Shown: piece by piece, positions 1 to 12,087 of the stretch | How positions within the stretch are numbered: the first letter of the stretch is position 1 | How the letters are laid out: every line of letters begins with the position of its first letter | From: Cymbidium sinense | Lineage: Eukaryota; Streptophyta; Magnoliopsida; Asparagales; Orchidaceae | DNA length: 64,000 nucleotides | Assembly (NCBI GenBank): GCA_021442155.1 | Contig: CM038221.1 | Span: forward strand, 26,937,906 to 27,001,905 | Direction of reading: 5' to 3' | The notes under the pieces: model-generated | Told to the model about the DNA's origin: nothing | Databases searched by the model: none | What the model saw: the letters and a program-made list of their open reading frames with translations, nothing else | Made by a program: the position numbers and the translations under genes

Positions 1-1160
1 AAGTCACAAGCCCATCAGGTGAAATAGAGAGCTCTCTCCTATGCTCTTGTTGATGGCACCCTATACCGCCGGTCCTTCGATAAAATATGGTTACATTTTT
101 TACACAAACATGAAGCCTGTGGCATTGTAACTGAGGTACATTCAGGTCTATGTAGAGCGCATCAATCTGATCTGAAGACAAAGATGAAGATCAAGTGACT
201 TGGATACTACTGGCCTTCGATGATCACATACTGCATGGATGTAGCTGGGAGATGCCATTAGTGCTAGGTACACGATGTGGTCCACCACCAACCAACCAAC
301 ATTCTACACCCTACATTGGCCTCATGGCCATTTGTGTGTTGGGGGTACCGACATTGTGGGTCTGATTGATCCTCCTTCTTCCAAGGGGCTTTGATTCATC
401 TTAGCTGTCATCGACTACTTTTCTAAGTGGGCAGAAGCCATCCCACTAAGAGAGGTCACAGCTCAACATGTGCTTCAATTTTTCAGGAACCATATCATAT
501 ATAGGTTTGGAGTGCCTCGACAAATTATATTCGATAATGGTGCTGCATTTAAAAGCATGAAGCTCAATAGCTTCGCCAAAAGACATGGTATAGATTGGAG
601 ATACTCCACCATCTACTACCCTAGAGAAAATGGCTTAGTAGAAGCATTCAATAAAACTCTCATCCATATCAAGAAAACTCTGATGACAACAAAAGATAGG
701 AATGAGCAGTTGGTTGAAGCCTTGTGGGCCTACCGCACATACGTAACTCCAACTCGCCTACCTCATTTTCCTTTATGGGTCCAAGACGTTCTATCTTAGA
801 AGTTCAACTCCCATCATTAAGAATAGCATTGGGTAGCAAGATCACAGAGCGTAATGCAAGTTAGAAGAGTTTGGAGAAAGTCACCTATGCTGAATCTTGA
901 GTTATACAAGGCCAAAATGATTCAAGCTCACAACAAGCTAGTCCATCCTAGGTTTTTTTGAGTAGGATAACTTGTGTTAGTCCTAAGGAGACCAATTGTT
1001 TCCCGTCGAAAGATGGGGGGCAAGTTTGAATCCACTTGGGAAGGTCCCTATGTCATAGAGAAGGCCTACCAAGGATTATCTTATCAGCTTATTGATTATA
1101 AAGGGGAACACCCGATGCTTCCAATTAATGGGCTCAATCTAAATAAATATTACCCCTAAA
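1..1160 (+). pseudogene. Ty3/gypsy pol 3' end: zinc-binding and integrase domains, broken
   Basis: This is the remnant of the integrase that inserts the element's cDNA into host DNA. Reading across several frames, the linker after RNase H is seen near 50-100 (LVDGTLYRRSFD). An HHCC zinc finger follows at about 138-260 (H..H, then LGYYWP, then a stop just before the last Cys). The catalytic core follows: first Asp in GTDIVG near 345-365, second Asp in IIFDNGAAF near 525-550, and the Glu in ENGLVEAFN near 625-655, so all three acidic residues are still encoded. The longest open stretch is 470-799. A C-terminal piece at 974-1159 carries KFESTWEGPYVI, typical of plant gypsy elements. In-frame stops near 197, 270 and 395, plus frame changes near 340 and 780-970, break the gene. 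The 5' part of pol lies left of the window. It belongs to the same element as the 3' UTR and LTR that follow. Confidence 0.9.
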
Positions 1161-4100
1161 ATAAATTATGTCTGAAAATAATCATTAATAAAAAGAATAA
1201 AAATCAGATTCCATTCATCAAATCTTCTCTTCTTTTAAAGTGTTATTTGTTTGTCTTGCGAATCTGCCACGTGTTTAGGGTGGGTGTAAGAGTCCCCCAG
1301 TGGCATCCTATCCCTCTATCACAATACAAACACAATCTCCCAATGCTTTTAGAATAGGTGTAAGAGAACTCGAGAGGTATCTCCTATTCATTAACATAAA
1401 AGAGAGAACCCAAGTTTACATCCTTTCTTAGTGGGAATCCTATTTGCCATCTATGGCATCATTTCAAATTCCCTAGCATGTTTTAAAGTAAGTGTAGTCC
1501 CCAGAGACATCCTATTCCTTTCTAACACATGCACAACAACAAACATAAATCTTTTGTCTTGAGCTATTTTGATGTGGGAGCAAGCCCCCTGTGGCACTAA
1601 CTCATTAGCTTTAAGTTGGGTCTACATGCTACCTCGCTAGTATGTTACCCTAGGTCATTTGTTGGAGGATGAGTCCCCGCTTTCTTCCTAACTTGACCAT
1701 CAAAACCAGAGCTTGTTAGTATGGTTGTCTTCACGCCCAACCAAGAAGCTACCTCATGTTGACTTTGCTTAAGAAGATGTGAGTCCCATGCTTTCTTCTT
1801 AAACTAGCCATCATGCTCTAACCAGGTCATATATTTGAGGTTTAGGATAAGTCCCCGAGGCTCTTTCCTCTTGACTACTTTTGAGTTGATAAGTCCCAGG
1901 GCATTCACTCAAGATCACCCAGTTGGAGCACCTCAGCCAAAGTATCATCCCAGCCGCTATAGGAGGATGTGAGTCCCCAGCTTTCTTCCAGTGACATAAA
2001 CCATGCACCTTGGTTGATATTCGCTATGCTGACACGAATCACCTAACAGTACAATTCACTCGCGATATGAGTCCTCGTGCTTTCTCTCCTCGAGTTACCG
2101 AATACTTATCTGATATATAACTAGCCATGTCATTTTCTCCATGGTGTTGGATTAAGCCCTTAGTGGCCCCATCCCTTGTGGGCACTCTATTTGGATCATG
2201 TCCTTTGTGACACCATTTAGACACTTCCGAATTACTTTTGGATTAAACATTCCCCTTTTCTAGTAGCCACTCTTGTGGTTAGAGAATTTGTTCAACGGAT
2301 GCACAGATTTCCCTTGGTTCATAAATTTGATATAGGTCCAGGCTGATATAAGCTCATTCTCAATTTGATCCCTCGTAAACTAACATGGTCCATGATAAAA
2401 TAACTAAACAAAATAAACAAAATTAATTTGCTTGTGGATTAAGAATTTAAGCCCCCAAAGGGCCCCTTTTTCCAAGCAGGCATCCTATCTTTAGGGAAGT
2501 GTCAGCAGAACTCCCTATAGAAATTGTTTGACTACCTGAGTTGAGATAAATCCCCGGTACTCACTCCATAGTTGCCCTTAGGCCAGGTTCAATCTATTTT
2601 GCCACAATCAAATTACCCTGACAGTCATTCTTCTTTGAAGGATATAAAACTATGACGCATTCTCTCTAGCATGATTGTTGCAAATCGGAGGGACAGGTGG
2701 GGTTTGATTTATTGCCCAAAGTACCGATCACCCGATCTTTTCTAAGTGGAAGATGTGAGTCCTGAGCTTTCTTCCCTTCAATTGATCATTACGAAAAGGC
2801 ACTCCTTTGGTTGATAGTTCTCCCATTGGAAGCTACTCCCTTTTTTTGGTTTAAAAATGAGATAGGTCTAGGCTATAAGCTCCTTCTGTTTGATCCATCA
2901 TAAATAGATGGAATCCATCAAACAAAAAATCTAAATTGAAATCTATCTTTGACTATCTTTGGTGATCTAAGTCCCTTTGGCATTCACTCACATAATTTCA
3001 TTTAGGTCGGTTGATCTTGTTGCCCAGTGATCACCTGGTTCCTTATTTCTAGAAGATGAGTCCCATGCTTTTCTTCTTTAAAACTTGACCATTATGCAAA
3101 TAAGGCATTCTCCTTTGGTTTGAGTTCGTCTACGCCTTGGTGGTAGCTACCCTTTGAATTGATAAATGCGAGTTAGATTACGGGTTCTGCCAATGTAGTT
3201 CATCGCAAACTAATGGAATATATCACAAACAAACAAACAAAATAAATCTAGAAATGAAATCTATCTTTGACTATATTTGAGCTGATCTAAGTCCCCTAGT
3301 AGCATTCACTCAATAGTCAGCCTTAGGTCGTTTGATCTGTTACCTTGCCAACTGATCACCCCAATGGTTCCTTATTTCTAGAAGATGTGAGTCCCCATGC
3401 TTTCTTCTTAAAACTTGACCATTGTAAACCGAAAGGCATTCTCCTTTGGTTGGATAGCTCTACCTTGTGGTTGGTAGACTATTCCATTTGAATTGGTAAA
3501 TCTGGGTTAGGTCTAGGCCTCGATGGCCCCTACTCTGTGCAGTTCATCATAAACCAATGGAATCCATCAAAATAAATAAATTAAAATTGAAATCAATCTT
3601 GACTATCTTTGAGTTGATCTAAGTCCCACAGCGACATTCACTCAATAGTCAACCCTATGCTGGGTTCAATCATTGTCTTGCTAATGGATTACCCCAACAA
3701 TTGATCTCTACTTTGGAGGATGTAAGTCTGCTACGCTTTCTTCCTAGTACAGCTACTGCATACCAAAAACATCCCTTTGGTTTGCTAGCCCTACTATGTG
3801 CTTAGTAGACTACCCATTTGGATTGGTAAATCTGAATTAAGTCTTTGCCTCCATGGCTCCTACTCAGTACATTCCATCGCAAACCAACAAGGTTCATCTC
3901 AAAATTTAAACCTAACAAAATTAAAACAAATTCAACCCTCTTCCCTAGCGGAATAATTCAAATCCTTTTTCTCCTCAATGAGAATCAAATCAAACCTCTC
4001 ATCCCCTTGTGGATGACTTGAACCTGTTTTCCTAGTGGAAGGTTCACACTCTATTCCTTAGTGGATTTTTCCCTCTCTCTTATGTCTTGGACATAAGTAG

Positions 4101-4236
4101 AGCCACACAAGCTCTAGACTCTCTCATGCCTTGGGTTAAGGATAGATTATTTCTTAGTGCTTGTGATATTTGTGTTGTTGATCATTTCAATCAACACTAA
4201 TATGTGCTGTTCCTTGTCCCACACACACCTACCCTT
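1161..4236 (+). repeat. 3' UTR with degenerate 310-340 bp tandem repeats
   Basis: This stretch has no credible gene. It lies between the integrase end and the first LTR. From about 1650 on it is built of degenerate tandem units. Landmarks recurring in each unit are TTGACTATCTTTG followed by a TGATCTAAGTCCC block, GCATTCACTCAATAGTC, AAGATGTGAGTCCC, TTCTTAAAACTTGACCATT and CCAATGGAATCCATC. The TTGACTAT landmark falls near 2950, 3262 and 3600, giving spacings of roughly 310 to 340 bp; units to the left are more decayed. Tandem repeats in a variable 3' UTR are a known habit of the plant Tat/Ogre lineage. Right before the LTR no clean polypurine tract is visible. The same repeats return in reverse orientation at the right end of the window. 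Confidence 0.85.
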
Positions 4237-4579
4237 TGTTGACCTCATTTTTAGGATGAGCTCTCAACTCCTCCATCTTAGGCATAGGACTTCTCTTAGA
4301 CTTTAAGAGTTCCATAGTTTAAGTCAAACTCTCCTACCCTTAGCCTAAATCATTCTCACTCTCCTTCTTTTAAGTCAAACTCCAAATCAATTCTATTTGA
4401 TTTTCTCAAACTCCAAATCAATTCCATGATTCAAATGCTTTGATTGAAATCCATGATTGAAACCCATGATCAAAATCCATCAAAAATTCCTAAATCAAAA
4501 ATTTCTAAGTCCTTAACCCTTTCTTAAGAACTTAGCCAAACTCATGAGCTAAACCTATTCAAATCTTTGAAATTTTCTC

Positions 4580-5210
4580 ATGATCCATTCATATTCACAT
4601 TTATATTCACATATATAAATGAAATATAAATTCAAATCCATCAAATCAAATTCAAAATTCAAAAATAATTCATGAAAATTTCCTAAATTCCTTTAATTTT
4701 CCATTAAAGGACTTAGCTAAAATCAACTTCAAAACTTGATCAAACCTATTCAAATCCTTTGGATTTTCTCAAAATCAGTTTATATCCTCATTTATATTCT
4801 CATATATAAATGAAATATAAATATAAATCAATCCAATCAAAGGCAAAAATTAAATTCCAAATTTAAAATGCTTGAAATTCCCTTAAATCCTTTAATTTTT
4901 CATTAATGGATTTGACCTAAACTTTGATCAAATCACTCCAAACTCATGGGATTTTCTCAAAATCAATTTATATTCTCATTTATGTTCTCATATATAAATG
5001 AAATATAAATATACATCAATCAAATCCAAGTGAAAAATTAAATTTCTAATTAAAAATTCAATTAAATCCTTTAAATTTCCTTTAATGGATTTAAGCCAAA
5101 ATAATGATTAAACTCTTTCAAATTCTTGAAATTTTCTCAGGATCAGTTTATATTCTCATTTATATTCACATATATAAATGAAATATAAATCCAAACAATC
5201 AAAACGAACT
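4580..5210 (+). repeat. U3 subrepeats of about 185 bp in LTR A
   Basis: Four successive units each end in a CATATATAAATG plus AAATATAAAT block, near 4609, 4800, 4990 and 5169, so the period is about 180-190 bp. Each unit also carries a TTTAATGGA-TTTAGCC block and GATTTTCTCA. Within each block CATTTATAT pairs with ATATAAATG to form a 9-bp hairpin. LTR B has about five units (12090-12820); C, E, I and J have one to three. Confidence 0.8.
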
Positions 5211-5539
5211 CCAAAACTCAAACTCAAATCAAAATCAAATCTAAGCCTTTCAAATTAAAATCTTGAACTTAGCCAAAATCAATTCAAATCAAGCCAAACT
5301 CTTGATTTTCTCTCATGGTTCAATCAATCCTACAATCATTAGCTCATATATAAATCCAAACCCCAATCCTTCAATCAAAACCTAAATCAAAAATCAAACC
5401 CAAAACCCATTCATATTCTTCCTTTGAATATGAAATTTTCAAATGGATCAAAATCCATTTGACTTCAAACCTCTTATAGATGGATTTATATTTTAATCAT
5501 AAGTCCATATGCATGATCAATCAACTTCAAATCAAGCTT

Positions 5540-6360
5540 TGACCAAGCCATTTGACCCACTTAGGCTCACTTGACCCAAAGTGACCTATAGTACCCTTAT
5601 GAGCCAACTTTTGACCCTAACCAAATTGGATTGGACCAAACTCATATATCCCTCCTATCATGATCAACAATCATCATGGGATGATCAATCAATGAAATTG
5701 GCTCAAACCAAATCAAACCTAATGGTTGACCCAAGTCAACACTTAAACAAAAATGAAACCTAACATGACCAAAATCCACTATAGGCCAAATTGATTGAAA
5801 CCTATGTTTGAACTTGACCAAGTCAACCTTTGAGCCTAACTTAACCCATTTGGCCCAGACCCAAGTTGACCCATTTTGACCTAAAGGGCTAGAATGTGTC
5901 AAAACTTGATCTAAGCCAAATTGATTGAAACAAATTGGTCAAGTCCATCCCAAATCACTTGTGGGACTTGACCAAAGCTTTAATTGGCCAACTACCTAAC
6001 CCAACCCACCTTAGACCTGACCTAAAGGGGTCATGTTGAGCTAAAATTGAAACTAACCCAAATTGATTGGAAACAAAGATACCAATCCACTTCATATGAC
6101 CAACCAAACCTAAACCTACCTTGACCTAACCTAAATAGGTCAAATGGGTCAAATGGGTCAACATGACCCATTTGACCTAAATGAGTCATATGAGCCAAAA
6201 CCTAATCTATACCAAATTAAACCAAACCAAAGGCACCAAAATATTTCAAATGGTCATATGAACTTGACCCAACCCTTGGTTTGACCCAATTTGACCTATT
6301 GGTCAACTTAACCCAAGTTGACACATTTTGACCTAAATGGGTCAACATGAGCCAAACCCT
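5540..6360 (+). promoter_or_regulatory. Dense field of TTGAC (W-box-like) motifs in U3 of LTR A
   Basis: By eye about 16 TTGAC motifs on the plus strand and about 9 on the minus strand fall within 820 bp, mostly as TTGACC. TTGAC followed by C or T is the core recognised by plant WRKY transcription factors. The field recurs in the same LTR position in B (about 13130-13930), C (20690-21520), E (32210-33080), I (54600-55720, reversed) and J (60590-61480, reversed). WRKY-dependent induction is an inference; the motif density is seen directly. Confidence 0.55.
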
Positions 6361-9300
6361 ATCCATTGGATTCCAAATCTATTGAAACTTGGCCCAACCT
6401 ATTTTATCAATATACCAAACATGCCCAAATTTTTTAAAAAATAGCAAAATGACCATTATACCCTAGGCCATAGAATAAATTTTGGCTTAACCTATGGGTA
6501 TTTTGGTCATGCACTCATCACAAACACTTGAGGCTCTCCTAAAACCTCAAGGGGGCCTAGTGATGAGTGGTGCACCCAACCAAATTGGTTTGGGTCAACC
6601 CATTTGGCCCATGGACCAAACCCAACCACCCATGGCCAAATCAAAATTTTAAACTCCCCCCAAACCTCAATTGGTTGCACATGAGAGTTGGGCTTCCACT
6701 CCTCTGGCCAAACCGACCATGTGCACACCTCTAACAACCCAAACAACCCATCACATTGTGTCAATTGGACCAAAATGACAAGCTTAGGCTCAACCGTCTG
6801 GTTGCCATAGGGGGAGATATACTCCCCCTAATTCACTTCTATTTTCATTCACTCATACTCGATTGAGATCTAGGAAGCTTTGGAAAACATCAAAGAGCTC
6901 CCCTAAGGTCCTAGAGGATGAGAATTCCCATTCTTTGATTTTGCATAGTGCAAAATAGGGGAGGTGGAGTGATTAGCAAATTCCTTCTACACTCACCATC
7001 AAAGGACCAATTCGAGCTTGCCTAAGAATCTAATTAAGTTCTAAAGGCAAGGGAGGATTGAATTGGACTGAACTTAAGCTAAGGAGGAGGTGACCCATAG
7101 GAAGATCCACTCCATCTCAAGTGCCAAACATCAACAAAGCTTCGTCTCAACCAAATGAAGCTTCTTTAAGGGAATCGAGTGCTGGTGATCACCTTCGATG
7201 AGGTTAGTGAATTATTGATCACTTAGGCTAAGAGGTGTTGGTCTTTTGTGAAGTGGATTTTAATCTCATATGATCTTAGCCGTTGGATTGGCCGCTTTGG
7301 TCCTTTAGATAGTGTGGGTTGAGTCTTGATTGAATTAATGAAGGATCAAGCTCGAATCTCCCTTTGGATTGTGAATGGCTCACATTGTGGAAGAACTATC
7401 TCACCGGCCCATCACATTATTTTAGATGGATGATTATTTCCACATTTTAGAATTTAATCTTATAAAACCATGTGTTTATCCTCACCATCCGATTTGATCG
7501 ACTTAAGGATAAAAGTGCGTGCACCATCGCCGCCTCTCCCGATTTGACAACTTAAGTAATGGCTCACAGCGCGACGCATGTAAAGCGTGCTGTCCGCTGC
7601 CGCCACGCATCACGCCGTGAGCTAGGGATTAGTTAGGGATTAAGAAAATGCTTTATTAATTTTAATTAATTCATAAATCTTCAAAAATCATAACTCCTCA
7701 TAGAAAAATTAGAAAAATAAAAGGAAAATGCCTTGGATAGATAATTCCATCTAGAATATTCTAAAATTATTTTCAGTGAATTTTAATCCTTTCTCTAAAT
7801 TTGAGTTTCTTTGGGAATGTTATTTGGCTAATTATTCTCTAATTAAGCCATCAATTAATCTTAAACTTATAGGGTTCATTTTAGGGGATGAAGTCTGCCT
7901 CCCCTAATTTTCTTGAGATTTATTGAGGCTTGATTAGGAAAATTTCTAGCTCATTCCTTAATTACCCCTTCATGTAATTAAGGGCAATGAAGGTCTAATT
8001 AGTGGATTTTTCCTATGATTAAGTTGGATTAAGGTTTGATCCAGTGAGTAGGGGTTTTAGGAAATAATTTTGGGTATTTCCTCTAAGCTATTCCCTAAAC
8101 CCCCCACTTCTTTCCTTAATCCCTTCTTAATTAAGGGATAATTCATTAATTACCCCTTTAAATAATTTTTAAAAATTCTAAAAATCTCCAGAACTTAATT
8201 AATCTACCTTGGGTAGATTCTTAGGTGTTCAATAGCCTAATTCTAATTAAGAAAATCAAACCCTCTTTCATAAGTGTGAAGGGGTATTTTAAAAGTACTT
8301 AAGCTAAAATCCCTTAGCTTAATTAACTTTTAATTGTGAGCCAAATTGCATTAGGCCTTTTCATTACTAGGTGCATTGCAAATTTACATACCTTGTGGGT
8401 TTTATGTCATCTCATTGGCTCATAATTACTTAGTTAATTTTGCTAAGGTGGTGTAGGTAGGGGTTAATTAAGTCACTTAATGCATACCTTAACCTAATCA
8501 ACACTTAAAAATGGATCTAATTATCTAAAAATTAAACAAAAATCTAAATCACATGTGGGAATGGGTTAGGAACATCAAACTCATCTCACCCTTTTAAAAT
8601 TAAATCAAACTTCAAACAAACAAAAATCATTTTGAAATTCACTTTGATTTATTCTAAGTTTTCTTATTCTTTAAGAGTGTCTTTAGGAATTAAGTAAAGT
8701 GAGTTTCCTTACATGATTACATTGCTTTAGATCTTTCCCAACATGTTAAATTGTATGCTATGTTACTTATGCATCCATGATTTCATGTTTTCAAAGTTTT
8801 AAAATGAAATTGTTTACTTTGTGTCAAATGTGCATGTGTTGGCTAAAGTAAAATATGAGTGGCTATTATTACTACTAAATCCAAAGTATTTTCAAAACCT
8901 ATAAATAAAACACCAAATATGAAAGTGTGCTATTCTTATAATTTAATTATAAGCTTGCATGTGATGAATTATAAAGCATGTTTAGTGTAGCCTTTCCTTT
9001 CTTACTTATGTTGGCATAGCTTTGAATATGAGTTAGTAAGATATAGGGTTCAATTGAAAAGAAACCAAAACTTACTTAATTCCAAACCCCATTCATTCCT
9101 ATGCTCTCACTTAAGAAGGATTGCCTACACTTGCATGAATAAATTGCATTAAACAAAATGAAACCATTAAGAAAACTTTTGCATTTTCTTTTTTGCACTT
9201 TATTTCTTTTATATGCATGTTAGTATTTAAGAAAAGTGGTATATTAGTCGACAACCCCGGTTTAGGCTTTAAATTCTAAGTAGGTCTTGTACCTTACACC

Positions 9301-10539
9301 TGTTAACAATGTTGTACTCACTTATGCCTTTCTTACTTTCATGCATGTATGTGAAATTTTGGAGAAAGAAAACCTTTTCTACTTAAGAAAAAACATACAT
9401 GTTTAACTTTCAAATTTTCTTAAATGGATTACTTAGCATGCATCATAAAGTATGTTAACTACTCTCATTTTCATATATAGATATGCTTAGGTCCATCCAT
9501 ATGCATGTTATATATGTTGGGAAAGAATTAAAGTAATGTATGTTATGTGGATTTTGATTCATTTTTCTTAATCTTAAAATGCCTTTCTTTTTGGATAGGT
9601 TTGTTTAGAGTTGATCTAAACTTAGGATTAATTAAAAGATATAATCAAAATATTCACCTAAATGAAATTAAAATGTGAACTTACCTTAGAGATTACTTAA
9701 GGATTAGGGAAGGAAAGAGAAGTACTCTTCTCTTTCCCTCTCTTCATAACTTAGTAATTAATTGTAGGTTTCACTCAAATCAAATTAAAACATGAAATAA
9801 AAATAACCCAAAATCACTAAACAACTTAAATGAAACCCTCCTCTAAGTTGAACATATATTTCACACTTAGAAAATTCAAACCTAAAGTCCTAAGCTACTC
9901 ATGCCACACAAACCTTCAAAGCACACACGTTAGCCTAAGTCACCACTTCTAGCTTTATGTTAGGTTGGTGCATGGCTTGATGTTATGTTTTATATTTTGT
10001 GATGAATGTTTAGACCGATGTTAGGTGTATGCTCATAGAATGAATGGTAGACGCTTTAGTCTAACTATTCTTTCTCTCTGTAGGGATTGTGCTAAAGGGG
10101 CTGCCATCAATAAATATAAATGCTTCTTGCAAGTTCTTATACCCCTTAGCATGATCCATAGGCTAGGTGTACTTAGTCACCCATGTGTAGGGTGATAAGT
10201 CCAATATATATGCTTAGGATTTGTGTGGTGTGATTTGACAAACCTTTATTTTGCAGGTGTTAGTTTGATTTATGCTTTTCCTTTTCATGTAAAAATTTGT
10301 ATATTTAGGATTCTTGGAATGATTTGTTATGGGGGATTAGAATGAGCATTGGTCATAAGATTTCATCTTATGCACCATATGAAGCCTTGAAGCATCTACC
10401 ATTCAACCATCAGAAGGAAGATCCAAAGAAGAAAGAAAAAAAAGAAAGAAGAAAGAAGAAAGAAGAATAAAGCTTGAAGACCCCCCATAACAATGAATTC
10501 CTTTGCTTAAATTATAATTTAATTCATTTATAATCCGGG

Positions 10540-10566
10540 TTATATAAGGGTAGAGCTCGGCTACCC
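10540..10566 (+). promoter_or_regulatory. LTR A core promoter: TATA box plus adjacent hairpin
   Basis: TTATATAAG at 10540-10548 is followed by GGGTAGAGCTCGGCTACCC (10548-10566), whose 6-bp arms GGGTAG and CTACCC are complementary. The block is the best conserved stretch across all LTR copies that retain this position. Transcription would start about 30 bp downstream of the TATA box, giving a U3 of roughly 6.3 kb and an R-U5 of roughly 1.5 kb. An AAGAAG-rich tract lies just upstream. Confidence 0.7.
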
Positions 10567-11741
10567 ACATTTGATATTTTTGAGTTTGTATGGTGGTGCT
10601 CGACCACAAATGACCATATTCTTTTTGTACTAGTTTTATAAATTGATTGATGTTTGTTTAACTTGTGCATTAAGTGGCATGCTTTTCTTAATTTCTTCCT
10701 TGCTTTATGTATGGCTGGATATGGATTAGGCTCTTTAGGAAAAAAAATAATTCTTTTACCCAACTTAATAATTCAAACTAAAACTAAATAACTCATAACC
10801 TCACCTAAAACTTAGGATTAAAATCAAGATAAAAGAATTGGAAACCCCTTAGCTGGGTGAGTTCTTTTCTTTATAATATCATGCACAATAGCATCTTATT
10901 TCACTCTTGATTGGAGGACTTCCATCTTTGCCAGAGAACCCGACTTGACTTATGAAGGCTGTGGTGGAAACTCACCTCCTAAAATTCTAGCTGATTCTAG
11001 CCAATAATCTATTTTCTCATGCATTAGTCATAAAAATCCTATTAGCCTGAGTTAAAATGATTTTCCAAAAATAAAATAAATTAAAATTTGAAATGTATTA
11101 GATTTAGGTCATTAAAGCTCATTGTTTTACATGATCTAATCTCTTCAGGGAATGAGTTTAAGGACTTAGTCTCTTTCTAAATAAAAAAAATAGCCTAGCT
11201 ATCCTGCATAAAGCATAAAGACTTGCCTACATGTATTTAAAATCGTAGGAGGAGTTAGTTGGCGGCTACCCCCAGGCGATTGTAAGTCTGTCGGGTGGTT
11301 TGTCCTCTCTTATGGAGGAAAACCAATTACCCATTTTTGCCTAAGATTTAGGTTGTGCTTCCGGCCTTCGCCGAAGCTCCCTAGATTTAGGTTCTGAGGT
11401 TGCTTTTCCCCTTTGTGGGCCATAAGCATAATTTCTCACCTCTTAGGCATTTCTTTAATCTTGTGTTAAGGAATCTTAAGTCCTAAATTTCTAAAGAAAA
11501 AATACAATTCAAACAAAATAAATTAATTTCTAAAATGTAAAGCCCAACTATTGGATAGTTTGAGATGCTCGCTAGGTTTCCTAGCATTGTGAGCATCTCC
11601 TACTTATTCTCATTTTTGCTCTGATAATAACTCCCTCTTTTGATCAATCCCATTTGATCTTCAAAAGCATAAACCAATCGATTGATAATCCTTCCTATAA
11701 AATCTGCAGAGACAATGATCATTTACCTTAATCGAGAGTTT

Positions 11742-11925
11742 TCCTAAAAGATCCTGTCCTTTAGGATGTAGTTAACTATGGGGGCTTGCCCTTGTAGGGA
11801 ACTTAATGAACCAGGTTTAAAATAAACCCTGCTTTACTTTTCCATGTAAAGCGGGAAGAATCTCATATGAGTCCTTAAGGTGATTGGTTCCATTAAAGGG
11901 TAGTGACTTCTGTCTTTCAAGATAG
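11742..11925 (+). other. Conserved U5 hairpin cluster in LTR A
   Basis: Four inverted repeats occur in order. First, TCCTAAAA with CTTTAGGA (11742-11766). Second, an arm starting CTATGGGGG and closing near TTGTAG (11776-11797). Third, CCTGCTTTAC with GTAAAGCGGG (11828-11855, one wobble pair). Fourth, CTGTCTT with AAGATAG (11910-11925). The same four positions form hairpins in copies C, D, F, G and K, with changed arm bases. They would lie in the RNA leader. Confidence 0.55.
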
Positions 11926-12087
11926 TAAACTATACCTTGATGACGTATCCGATCACCTGAATAAGTACATCTACAGATCTGCCTGGCATTTTACCAAGAT
12001 AAATTTCCATACATATAGTTTTGCCTCTCCTTTCACCAATAGATTTGAAGGTGACTCTATTTATGTGTGCAAGAATTTTTCTCCACA

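Larger units (their letters stand above)
4237..12087 (+). mobile_element. LTR A: full-length 3' LTR (about 7.85 kb)
   Basis: The LTR starts TGTTGACCTCATTTTTAGG directly after the 3' UTR and ends TTTTTCTCCACA. The boundaries are set by comparing it with copies B, C and G, which end the same way. It holds five parts: AT-rich subrepeats of about 185 bp (4580-5210), a field rich in TTGAC motifs (5540-6360), an AAGAAG tract (about 10415-10472), a TATA box (10540-10548) and U5 hairpins (11742-11925). Because integrase and 3' UTR precede it, it is the 3' LTR of a plus-strand element whose body lies to the left. Immediately after 12087 the sequence enters the interior of another LTR (B), so this element inserted into B. 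No gene is visible inside it; short ORFs do not persist in the other LTR copies. Confidence 0.88.

Noticed and set aside
1811..2224. Two minus-strand ORFs of 61-65 codons
   Set aside because: They fall in the 3' UTR tandem repeats and are not kept between units.
4079..4097. 8-bp hairpin CTTATGTC/GACATAAG as a terminator
   Set aside because: No run of T follows, and bacterial-type terminators do not apply in a plant retroelement; I see no matching hairpin next to LTR J.
4200..4236. Polypurine tract before LTR A
   Set aside because: The stretch is pyrimidine-rich; no purine run is found within about 30 bases of the LTR start here or at 62343.
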